A stretch of DNA of 64,000 bases from positions 62,001-126,000 of the forward strand of contig JAKJHY010000003.1 of NCBI GenBank assembly GCA_021648845.1, in the 5' to 3' direction. Shown here in pieces: positions 29,465 through 37,249 of this stretch. Source of the DNA: Mycobacterium sp. MBM (lineage in GTDB: Bacteria; Actinomycetota; Actinomycetes; Mycobacteriales; Mycobacteriaceae). Position numbers and translations under genes: made by a program. Each line of letters opens with the position of its first letter. The stretch's first letter is position 1. A model generated the notes under the pieces. The model ran no database searches. It was not told where the DNA came from and saw nothing but the letters and a program-made list of their open reading frames with translations.

Positions 29465-30096
29465 CCGATGCGACGCCGATGTTCCCGCTGGAGATGGCGA
29501 TGCTGCCCGGCGAGGAACTGCCGCTGCGGATCTTCGAGCCGCGATACAGCGCCATGATTGCCGAATGTCTCTCCGGCGAGCCAGAGTTCGGTGTGGTGAT
29601 GATCGCCGCGGGGCGAGAGGTCGGCGGCGGTGAGGAACGGCACGACGTGGGCGTGCTGGCCCGCATCGTCGAGCATGCCGATCTGGGCGAGGGACGCTAC
29701 CGACTGCGTTGCATCCTCGGCGAGCGGATCAGGGTGACCGAATGGCTCGCCGACGCCCCGTACCCGCGGGCGCGGACCGTGCCCTGGCCCGATGAAACCG
29801 GTCCCTCGGTGACCGGGGCGGATATCGGCGCCGTGGAGGACACCGTGATGGCGTTCTTCGAGCGGATCGCCGAAGCCCGCGATGCCATGCTCCCGCCCCG
29901 GGAAGACCTGCTCGGCGGTCCCGAGCCGGGCCAGCAGGCCGGAGATCGGCTGTATGCGTTGGCCGCCCGTATCCCGATCGGCCAGGCCGACCGGTACGCG
30001 GTGCTGGCCGCACCGAGTGCACACGCCCGGCTGGAGGCGCTGCGCGAGGCCGTGGAGACCGTCGCGGCGATGGTGGAGTTTCAGCTCTCCGAGTGA
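29461..30096 (+). CDS. Lon N-terminal (LAN) domain protein
   Basis: A 211-residue protein consisting only of the substrate-binding LON domain, with no ATPase or protease. Start GTG overlaps the previous stop as GTGA. The conserved N-terminal block FPLEMAMLPGEELPLRIFEPRY is clear, and the C-terminal half is a helical bundle. Corresponds by order to M. tuberculosis Rv0434. In this genome the antiporter operon intervenes between it and the AAA ATPase gene. Function unknown; possibly substrate recognition. Confidence 0.9.
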   Translation: MTDATPMFPLEMAMLPGEELPLRIFEPRYSAMIAECLSGEPEFGVVMIAAGREVGGGEERHDVGVLARIVEHADLGEGRYRLRCILGERIRVTEWLADAPYPRARTVPWPDETGPSVTGADIGAVEDTVMAFFERIAEARDAMLPPREDLLGGPEPGQQAGDRLYALAARIPIGQADRYAVLAAPSAHARLEALREAVETVAAMVEFQLSE

Positions 30097-30437
30097 CGGC
30101 CCGGGTCCGGGAACGGGTTATGGGCCAGGTCATCGGTGACCACCGCGTCGGACACCTCCTGTTCGCGGTAGGCGAGCTGCCCGACGCGGTTTGCCACCAC
30201 CGGTGCGGTGATGAGGGTGAACAGGCCGGCCAGGATGATCATGCCGACGTCGGGATGACCGCTGAGCCGGATCGCCGCGCCGGCCAGCACCAGCAACAGC
30301 CCGAGCACCTGAGGCTTGCTGGCAGCGTGCATGCGGGACAACGTATCCGGGAAGCGCACCACACCGATCGCGGCGGTCAACGCGAGCGCGGACCCGCTGA
30401 GCACGAGCACCGAGGTGATGATGTCGACGGCGGTCAT
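30081..30437 (-). CDS. mrpG: Mrp/Mnh cation:proton antiporter subunit G
   Basis: A 118-residue, three-helix subunit of the multisubunit Na+(K+)/H+ antiporter. The MnhG signature is VVRFPDTLSRMHAASKPQVLG. The polar C-terminal tail contributes the only overlap with the convergent Lon-N gene (16 bases). It starts within the stop of mrpF (ATGA). Needed for assembly of the complex in studied systems. Confidence 0.95.
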   Translation of the reverse strand: MTAVDIITSVLVLSGSALALTAAIGVVRFPDTLSRMHAASKPQVLGLLLVLAGAAIRLSGHPDVGMIILAGLFTLITAPVVANRVGQLAYREQEVSDAVVTDDLAHNPFPDPGRHSES

Positions 30438-30715
30438 CGGGCGCTCCGATCATCGAGATCGCGGTCGGGTACCCGGAAGCGGGCCACGCTGACCGAACCC
30501 ACGAAGCTGATCAACGCCAGCGCGGTCAGGCTGTAGGTCACCGTGCTGTCCAGGCTGAACGCCGCCCACGTCCCGATACCGCACATCGACACCGCGACAA
30601 AGGCATCCAGGGCCACGAGCCGGTCGAGGGTACTCGGCCCGGCCAGCAGCCGGTAGACGGTGATGGCGGCCGCCGCCGAGAGCATCACCGCGGCGATGAT
30701 CCACACGATGTGCAT
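30434..30715 (-). CDS. mrpF: Mrp/Mnh cation:proton antiporter subunit F
   Basis: A 93-residue, three-helix MnhF-family subunit. The characteristic RLLAGPSTLDRLVALDAF stretch is present. Start ATG 30715 overlaps the mrpE stop by one base (TGATG), while the 3' end overlaps mrpG. The longer in-frame extension upstream is the antisense of mrpE and is not used. Confidence 0.94.
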   Translation of the reverse strand: MHIVWIIAAVMLSAAAAITVYRLLAGPSTLDRLVALDAFVAVSMCGIGTWAAFSLDSTVTYSLTALALISFVGSVSVARFRVPDRDLDDRSAR

Positions 30716-31248
30716 CAGGCGTCCTCCTTCTCGGCCGACGGTTGCCAGTCGGTCTCCCGTTCGAACGCCGCGATCATCAGTCGTTCCACCGTCTTGACCT
30801 GGCGGTAGAAGCTCTCGACGGCCTTCTCCGAACCGACGTCGAGCACGTGCAGATAGATGAGCCGCCGGCGTTGGTCGATCTCCAGCACCACCGAGCCCGG
30901 GATCAGGGTGAGCACGCCGACCGCCAGGGCCAGCACCAGATCGGATTTGACGGCCAGGTGCGCGCGCAGCACCGCGGTGGCCGGGGGCGGGCCCGGCTTG
31001 ATCGCCAGCCAGGCCACCTGCGCCGAGGACACCACCAGTTTCACCGCCACATAGAGGATCAGCCGCAGCAGGGCGAGCGGGCGGACCCGCCCCTCGACCG
31101 GCACCCGGGGCAGCGGCAGCAGCATCGTGATCACCAGCGCGACCAGCAGACCGCTGGCGATATTGGCCGCAGAGAAGGTGCCCCACAACAGAATCCACAC
31201 CAGCATGAGCCAGCACAGCGTCCAGATGCGTAACGTGATCTTCCTCAT
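30715..31248 (-). CDS. mrpE: Mrp/Mnh cation:proton antiporter subunit E
   Basis: A 177-residue MnhE-family protein: two N-terminal transmembrane helices, then a soluble domain with GSVVLEIDQRRRLIYLHVLDV, the family's cytoplasmic beta-strand block. I take ATG 31248, preceded by AAAGG at a suitable distance; GTG 31275 next to the mrpD stop is the alternative and adds nine residues. Confidence 0.9.
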   Translation of the reverse strand: MRKITLRIWTLCWLMLVWILLWGTFSAANIASGLLVALVITMLLPLPRVPVEGRVRPLALLRLILYVAVKLVVSSAQVAWLAIKPGPPPATAVLRAHLAVKSDLVLALAVGVLTLIPGSVVLEIDQRRRLIYLHVLDVGSEKAVESFYRQVKTVERLMIAAFERETDWQPSAEKEDA

Positions 31249-31279
31249 GGGCGGGCCTTTCGGCTCTTCGCGCACGCGC

Positions 31280-32869
31280 TCATCGCAACACCGCCGAGAT
31301 GTACTGGGTGCGGTCGAGTATCTGGTCGGCGGTGCGCTCGCTGTAGGCGAAGATCGGGCCGGCGAACAGTGTCAGTGACAATCCCACCGCGATGAGCGCG
31401 CCGGTGGGCAGCAGCATCCCGACCGGCATCTTGCCCACGTCGTCGCGGTCGGCGAAGGCGATATCGTCGTCATCGTCGATGAGCGCCGCGGGCACGGTGT
31501 TGGAAAGTTCCCCTTCGGGCGCATCGGAGCGGGCCCGCCAGAACGCCTTCGTCCACACCCTGGTGACCGCGTACAGGGTCAGCAGGCTGGTGAGGATGCT
31601 GCCCGCGACCAGCACCCAGGCCAGTGACGAACCGTCCTGCGCGCCGGCCTGGACCAGGGCGACCTTTCCGATGAACCCGGAGAACGGCGGGATGCCACCG
31701 AGATTCAACGCCGGGATGACGAACACGAATGCCAGCAGTGGACTGGCCGCGGCGAGCCCACCCAGCCGCTGCAGCGTGGAGGCTCCGGCCTGGCGTTCGA
31801 TCAGTCCCACCACCAGGAACAGGGTGGTCTGCACCACGATGTGATGCGCGACGTAGTAGACGGCGCCGGACATCCCGAGGTGATTGCCCAGCGCGATACC
31901 GAAGACCATGTAGCCGATGTGGCTGACCAAGGTGAAGGACAACATTCGCTTGATGTCGTTCTGGGCGATCGCACCGAGGATGCCGACCAGCATCGTCAAC
32001 AGCGCGGCCACCATCAACACATTGTCCAGGCCACCGTCGGGGAACAGCAGCGAATGCGCCCGGATGATCGCGTACACGCCGACCTTCGTGAGCAGGCCGG
32101 CGAACACGGCGGTGACCGGGGCGGGTGCGGTCGGGTAGGAGTCCGGCAGCCAGGCCGACAGCGGGAACACCGCGGCCTTGATACCGAAGGCGACCAGCAG
32201 CACGGCGAACAGTGCGGTCCGGGTGCCGTCGGGCACGTCGTCCAGGCGCACCGCGACCTCGGCCATGTTCAGGGTGCCGGTGCTCGCGTACACCAACGCG
32301 ATGCCGATCAGGAAGATCAACGAGGACACCATCGAGACCATCACGTAGGCGATGCCCGCGCGGACCCGTTCGGCGCTGCCGCCGATGGTCAACAGCACGA
32401 AGCTGGCGGCCAGCAGCACCTCGAACCCGACGAACAGGTTGAACAGATCGCCGGCGAGGAACGCGGTACACACGCCCGCGGACAGGATCAGGTAGGTCGG
32501 TTGGAAGATCGAGACGGGTTGGCGTTCATCGCCATCGCTGATGCCCTGCCCGATGGCGTAGAAGACCACCGCCAGCAGGACTATCGAGGACACCACCAAC
32601 ATCAGCACCGACAGCCGGTCGGCCACCAGGGTGATGCCGAGCGGTCCCATGCCGGGTTCGCTCTGGCCCCAGCCGCCGACCTGCACGGCGATGGTGCCGT
32701 CGCGGTCCACCAGGTACAGCAGCGCGGCGCACACCGCCACCACCGCGGTCAACGCCGTCAGCGAGATCAGTTGTTGCAGACGCGGACTGCGGCCGGCGAC
32801 CAGGGTGGCGGCCGCGGCGATCGTCGGGATCAGGACAGGCAGGGGTGTGAGAACGGTCGCCAGGCTCAT
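31280..32869 (-). CDS. mrpD: Mrp/Mnh cation:proton antiporter subunit D
   Basis: A 529-residue, about 14-helix subunit homologous to the proton-pumping NuoN/NuoM subunits of complex I. Key residues occur in the discontinuous helix regions: the Lys of PLSAWLPDSYPTAP context and a conserved Glu on helix 5 (GFEVLLAASF). A long polar C-terminal insert rich in Asp (about residues 465-490, DDDDDIAFADRDDVG) is unusual. ATG overlaps the mrpC stop by one base. Confidence 0.95.
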   Translation of the reverse strand: MSLATVLTPLPVLIPTIAAAATLVAGRSPRLQQLISLTALTAVVAVCAALLYLVDRDGTIAVQVGGWGQSEPGMGPLGITLVADRLSVLMLVVSSIVLLAVVFYAIGQGISDGDERQPVSIFQPTYLILSAGVCTAFLAGDLFNLFVGFEVLLAASFVLLTIGGSAERVRAGIAYVMVSMVSSLIFLIGIALVYASTGTLNMAEVAVRLDDVPDGTRTALFAVLLVAFGIKAAVFPLSAWLPDSYPTAPAPVTAVFAGLLTKVGVYAIIRAHSLLFPDGGLDNVLMVAALLTMLVGILGAIAQNDIKRMLSFTLVSHIGYMVFGIALGNHLGMSGAVYYVAHHIVVQTTLFLVVGLIERQAGASTLQRLGGLAAASPLLAFVFVIPALNLGGIPPFSGFIGKVALVQAGAQDGSSLAWVLVAGSILTSLLTLYAVTRVWTKAFWRARSDAPEGELSNTVPAALIDDDDDIAFADRDDVGKMPVGMLLPTGALIAVGLSLTLFAGPIFAYSERTADQILDRTQYISAVLR

Positions 32870-33333
32870 CAGCGTGAGCCCTCCGCGCCCGGCAGGGCGT
32901 CCAGTTCGTCGGGTGCGTCGGTATCGCGGGCGGGCACCACATCCGGGATGTCGCGGTCGACATCGTCGTCATCTGCCCGCTCGGCCACCCTGGTGTCCTC
33001 GGGATCGTTGCTGACCTCTTCCACGGTGGTGAGCTGGTAGGACCGGTAGGCCAGCGCCAGCACGAACGCAGCGATGCCCATGCTGATCACGATGGCGGTC
33101 AGGATCATGCCCTGCGCCAAGGGGTCGGCATCGGTCTGTGCACCGTGGCTGGACCGCCCGTACACCGGCGGATTGCCGGACGGCCCGCCCACGTTGAGCA
33201 GCAGCAGGTTGACGGCATTGCCGATCAGCAACAGTCCCAACAGCATCCGGGTGAGCGTGCGTTCCAGCAGCAGATACACCCCGGCGCTGGTGAGTCCGCC
33301 GATCAGGACCAGGGGAACCAGGTAGGTGATCAT
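32869..33333 (-). CDS. mrpC: Mrp/Mnh cation:proton antiporter subunit C
   Basis: A 154-residue NuoK-like subunit with three helices (about residues 1-105): LLLIGNAVNLLLLNVGG is the conserved helix-2 region. An extended acidic C-terminal tail of about 45 residues follows. I use ATG 33333; a longer in-frame extension has no homology. Lies 28 bases after mrpA. Confidence 0.94.
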   Translation of the reverse strand: MITYLVPLVLIGGLTSAGVYLLLERTLTRMLLGLLLIGNAVNLLLLNVGGPSGNPPVYGRSSHGAQTDADPLAQGMILTAIVISMGIAAFVLALAYRSYQLTTVEEVSNDPEDTRVAERADDDDVDRDIPDVVPARDTDAPDELDALPGAEGSR

Positions 33334-33361
33334 GTCTGTCCCATCGCTCCGCACGGTGCGC

Positions 33362-36226
33362 TCACCGCGCCATCTCCACATCGACGCGGGCGCCCAGGCT
33401 GCGCAGGATGTCGAGGACAAGGCCGACCACGATCAGGTACACGCCGAGGTCGAAGAACAACGCGGTGACCAGTTTGATGTCACCCAATATCGGGATGTCG
33501 AGTTGCAGCACCGCCGACGACAGTACGGGCGCGCCCAACAGCAGCGAGGTGACCGCGGTTCCGGCGGACAGCAAGAGCCCGGCGCCGAGTATCTTGCCGG
33601 CGTCCAGGGGTAGGGTCTCGCCGAGTTCGTAACGGCCACCGGCCAGATAGCGCAGCACGAGCGCCAGGCCGGCGGTCAGCCCGCCCGCGAAGCCGCCACC
33701 GGGCGTGTTGTGACCGGCGAAGAACAGGTAGGCCGACAGCACCATAATGAGCGGGAAGATGATGCGGGTGGCGACCTCGAGCACCAACGAACGGTGCCGC
33801 GGGTCGCGCAGTTCGCTGCCGCGCAGCCAGGTGACATCGCCGGCCGCGGGGCTGTAGGCGCCGGCCATGCCGATATCGGGCTGGCCGACCGAACTCGGGG
33901 TGGCCTGCGGGACGCGCGGGGCGGCGCCGAACCGCCTGTTGCGGAACACCATCGAGGCCACACCCGTGGCCGCGACGACCAGCACCGCGATCTCCCCCAT
34001 GGTGTCCCAGGCGCGGATGTCGACCAGCAGCACGTTGACGGTGTTGGCGCCGTGCCCGCGCAGGTACGCGGCGTCGGGCAGCAGTTCGGCGATCCGGCGG
34101 GTGTCGCGGGCGGCCATCGCGAAGACCGCCAACCCGGTCACCGCCGCGCCCACGGCCAGCGACAGCGCCGCGCGGGGCAGCCTGCTGCGGCTGATGTTGG
34201 TGCGGTCGGCCTCGGCCGGTAGCGTGCGCAGCACCAGCACGAAGATCACCAAAAGCAGTGTCTCGACCAGGAATTGGGTCAGTGCGAGGTCGGGGGCGCC
34301 GTGGAAGGCGAAGATGACACCGCAGCCGTACCCGCTGACGCCGACCAGCAGCACTGCGGCGAGCCGGTTGCGCATCACCGTCGCACCGATCGAGGCGGCC
34401 AGGATCACCAGGCCGATCACCACCTGCAACGGGGAATCCCACAGCGCCAGCTCCGGCCGGTTCCGCGCGCCCAGCACGAGGGCCACGACGGGCAGTACCA
34501 CCAGGGTGGTGAGGATCACCGATTGGGTGGCCGGCAACGACCCACGCTGGGTTTGTGCCGTCATCCGCACCGCCAGCAGGTCCAGCCCGCGCATCACGTC
34601 GTCGTAGATCCGGTCGGCGTTGCCCAGCGGGGTGAACCCGGACTTACCGCGGGGCAATCGGTTTCGGCCGAAGAACACGCCGGTGCCGACGACGAGGATC
34701 AGTACCGACAGCAGCAGTGGGATGCCGAAGCCGTGCCACAGTGCCAGGTAGTAGTCCGACGGGCCGGGAATGGTTTCGGCGTAGTCGTCGAGCACCGAGC
34801 CCAGCCCGGACGGCCAGAGGCCGAAGACCAGCCCCGCGGCGGCCAGAATCGCCGGTGGCAGCAGGAAGGTCACCGGTGGGTGGTGCATCTCGTGGACCCG
34901 CACACTGGGCTCGGTGCGTCCCTTGTCGGCGAAGGCGCCCCACAGGAAGCGCAGGCTGTAGATGGTGGTGAAGACCGAGCCGGCCACGATCCCCGCGAGC
35001 ACGTACGGCGCGGCGCCGCCCAGTGCTGGGCTGTGCAGCACGGTCTCCAGGTCGGCCTCCTTGGCCACGAATCCGAAGAACGGGGGCAGCGCGGCCATGC
35101 TGGCCGTCGCGGCGACCGCGATGACCAACAGAGGTCGGTGCCGGCGGCCGAGGCCGGCCAGCTTGCGGATATCGCGGGTACCGGTGGCGTGGTCGATCAC
35201 CCCGACCACCATGAACAGTGCCGCCTTGAACATGGCGTGTGCGCAGAGCATGGCCAGGCCGGCGAGCATCATGTCGGCACCGCCGGTACCGACCATGACG
35301 GTGATCAAGCCCAGTTGGCTGACGGTGCCGAAGGCCAGGATGAGTTTGAGATCGTATTCGCGGACCGCGCGCCAGCCGGCCATCAGCATGGTGATCAGGC
35401 CGAGCCCCACCACCATCGGTCGCCACAGCGGGGTGTCGGCGAACCCCGGTGACATCCGGGCGACCAGGTACACGCCGGCCTTGACCATCGCCGCGGCGTG
35501 CAGGTAGGCGCTGACCGGAGTGGGGGCCGCCATCGCGCCGGGCAGCCAGAAGTGCAGCGGGACGATCGCCGATTTGGACAGCGCGCCGACCAGGATGAGT
35601 GCGATACCGAGGCTGGCTGCCGCCCCCGTCGGCGGTGCGGCGATGAGTTCGGAGAGCAGGTAGGTGCCCGACAGGTTGCCCAGGACGATGATGCCGACCA
35701 GCATCGCCAGCCCACCGAAGGTCGTCACCAGCAGCGCCTGGGTGGCGGCGCGCCGGCTGGTGGCGCGCTCGGCGTAGTGACCCACCAGCAGGAAGGACAG
35801 CACGGTGGTGGTTTCCCAGAACACGTAGAGCAACAGCATGTTGTCGCTGACCACCAGGCCGAACATCGCGCCGGAGAAGGCGACCAGCTCGGCGGCGAAG
35901 CTGGGCAGCCGCTTCTCGATGCGGCCCTCGTGATGGTGGAAGTACTCGGCGCAGTAGAACAGCACGAGTGCGCCGATCGCCAGCACCAGCACGCTCATGA
36001 TCGCGGCCAGTGAGTCGAAGCGCAGCGTGATGTCCATCGACAGTTCCGGCACCCATGGGAGGTGGACCGTCGGGGTGTTGCCCTGGCTGGGCCAGTTCAT
36101 CCCCACCCAGATCAGTGATCCCAGCGGTACGAGCGCCAGGGGGTAGAAGGCCAGTCGGCCCCAGCGGGCGACCAGCAGCGGCGCCAACGCGGTCGCGATG
36201 GCATGGGCGAGGAGAACGGTGAGCAT
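33362..36226 (-). CDS. mrpA: Fused Mrp/Mnh antiporter subunit A+B
   Basis: A 954-residue protein. Residues 1-500 are the NuoL-like proton channel (VFWETTTVLSFLLVGHY; LPGAMAAPTPVSAYLHAAAMVKAG); about 580-790 the MrpA C-terminal DUF4040-like helices; about 800-950 a MnhB domain (HNTPGGGFAGGLTAGLALVL), which in many bacteria is a separate gene. It is the first gene of a six-gene minus-strand operon (A/B, C, D, E, F, G) that exports Na+ or K+ in exchange for protons. The operon sits between genes that in M. tuberculosis are adjacent (Rv0434 and Rv0435c). Confidence 0.95.
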   Translation of the reverse strand: MLTVLLAHAIATALAPLLVARWGRLAFYPLALVPLGSLIWVGMNWPSQGNTPTVHLPWVPELSMDITLRFDSLAAIMSVLVLAIGALVLFYCAEYFHHHEGRIEKRLPSFAAELVAFSGAMFGLVVSDNMLLLYVFWETTTVLSFLLVGHYAERATSRRAATQALLVTTFGGLAMLVGIIVLGNLSGTYLLSELIAAPPTGAAASLGIALILVGALSKSAIVPLHFWLPGAMAAPTPVSAYLHAAAMVKAGVYLVARMSPGFADTPLWRPMVVGLGLITMLMAGWRAVREYDLKLILAFGTVSQLGLITVMVGTGGADMMLAGLAMLCAHAMFKAALFMVVGVIDHATGTRDIRKLAGLGRRHRPLLVIAVAATASMAALPPFFGFVAKEADLETVLHSPALGGAAPYVLAGIVAGSVFTTIYSLRFLWGAFADKGRTEPSVRVHEMHHPPVTFLLPPAILAAAGLVFGLWPSGLGSVLDDYAETIPGPSDYYLALWHGFGIPLLLSVLILVVGTGVFFGRNRLPRGKSGFTPLGNADRIYDDVMRGLDLLAVRMTAQTQRGSLPATQSVILTTLVVLPVVALVLGARNRPELALWDSPLQVVIGLVILAASIGATVMRNRLAAVLLVGVSGYGCGVIFAFHGAPDLALTQFLVETLLLVIFVLVLRTLPAEADRTNISRSRLPRAALSLAVGAAVTGLAVFAMAARDTRRIAELLPDAAYLRGHGANTVNVLLVDIRAWDTMGEIAVLVVAATGVASMVFRNRRFGAAPRVPQATPSSVGQPDIGMAGAYSPAAGDVTWLRGSELRDPRHRSLVLEVATRIIFPLIMVLSAYLFFAGHNTPGGGFAGGLTAGLALVLRYLAGGRYELGETLPLDAGKILGAGLLLSAGTAVTSLLLGAPVLSSAVLQLDIPILGDIKLVTALFFDLGVYLIVVGLVLDILRSLGARVDVEMAR

Positions 36227-36293
36227 GGCACTCCGATCGGATTGGGGTCGGGGTGTCAGCCGCGAAGGCTAATGCCATTCTACCTGGGCGGTT

Positions 36294-36701
36294 TTAGGAC
36301 CTCGTGTGAGCCATGACCGGAATGACGTGGGATGCAACGCCGATGCCCCATCCCGCGATCGGCCAGACCGGCCAGAAGTACCAGCCCCGGCCACCGAGTC
36401 CGACGGCCAGCCAGATGCCGAGCATGAGCAGGCTGCCGGCCAGGTAGGCCGCGAGGTGGATGCGCACACTCAGTCGCGCAGCTCTGATCTGTGCGGCCCG
36501 GCGGCCGGGATCGTTGTGCCGTAACCGGGCGACCGGTAGGTCGGCGACGAGGGTGTCCAGTTCGCCGGTGCTGTTCGCGGCGAATGCCCGGCCCAACCGG
36601 TCCTCGTACTCCGTCATGGGCAGATAGCCCTGTGCCAGGGCCCGTCCCAGATCGGTGGCGGTCCGTTCCCGCTCGCGGTCTCCGGCGCGGATATCGGGCA
36701 T
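36294..36701 (-). CDS. DUF1707 / 2TM domain protein
   Basis: A 135-residue protein. The N-terminal DUF1707 block is intact (IRAGDRERERTATDLGRALAQGYL, then MTEYEDRLGRAFAANSTGEL), followed by two transmembrane helices with a GWYFWPVWPIAGWG loop, the 2TM domain. Start ATG 36701 has a strong GGGAGG ribosome-binding site; an upstream ATG would add 12 residues before the domain. Function unknown; such proteins are widespread in actinobacteria. Confidence 0.88.
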   Translation of the reverse strand: MPDIRAGDRERERTATDLGRALAQGYLPMTEYEDRLGRAFAANSTGELDTLVADLPVARLRHNDPGRRAAQIRAARLSVRIHLAAYLAGSLLMLGIWLAVGLGGRGWYFWPVWPIAGWGIGVASHVIPVMAHTRS

Positions 36702-36796
36702 GTCGGCCTCCCGGGGCTGATGCATACAACTTGTCATTGACTAGATTCGACTATCCCACCGGAACTTGTCACCGTCAAGATGGGTAGCCTGCTGGG

Positions 36797-37249
36797 GTGA
36801 GCCGGATTGTGAGCGCCAGCCGCGAGATCGCCGCGGACCCCGCCGTCATCTTCGAACTGATCGCCGACCCCGCCCAACAGCCGCGCTGGGACGGTAACGA
36901 CAACCTCGCCGACGCGGCCGCCGGACAGCGGGTGCACGCCGTCGGCGACGTCTTCGCGATGACGCTGGGCAACGGCGCCGTCCGGGAGAACCACATCGTC
37001 GAGTTCGAGGAAGGCCGGCGCATCGCCTGGCTGCCGGCCGAGCAGGGCAAGCGGCCCCCCGGGCATCTGTGGCGCTGGGAGATCGAGCCCCTCGGTGCGG
37101 GCAGCGGGAGCGTTCGTTCGAGGGTCACCCACACCTACGACTGGACGAACCTCACCGACGAGAAGCGGTTGGTGCGCGCCCGGGCGACCACCGCGGACAA
37201 GCTGGCCGCCTCGATCGAGCGGCTAGCGATCCTCAGCGAAGGCGCGTAA
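36797..37249 (+). CDS. SRPBCC / polyketide cyclase-like protein
   Basis: A 150-residue START/Bet v1-fold protein from a GTG start. The opening VSASREIAADPAVIFELIADPAQQPRWDG is the typical family N-terminus, and WRWEIEPLG...THTYDWT gives the long beta strands. These proteins bind hydrophobic ligands in a cavity; the ligand is unknown. The 3' end overlaps the convergent AAA ATPase by 27 bases. Confidence 0.85.
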   Translation: MSRIVSASREIAADPAVIFELIADPAQQPRWDGNDNLADAAAGQRVHAVGDVFAMTLGNGAVRENHIVEFEEGRRIAWLPAEQGKRPPGHLWRWEIEPLGAGSGSVRSRVTHTYDWTNLTDEKRLVRARATTADKLAASIERLAILSEGA

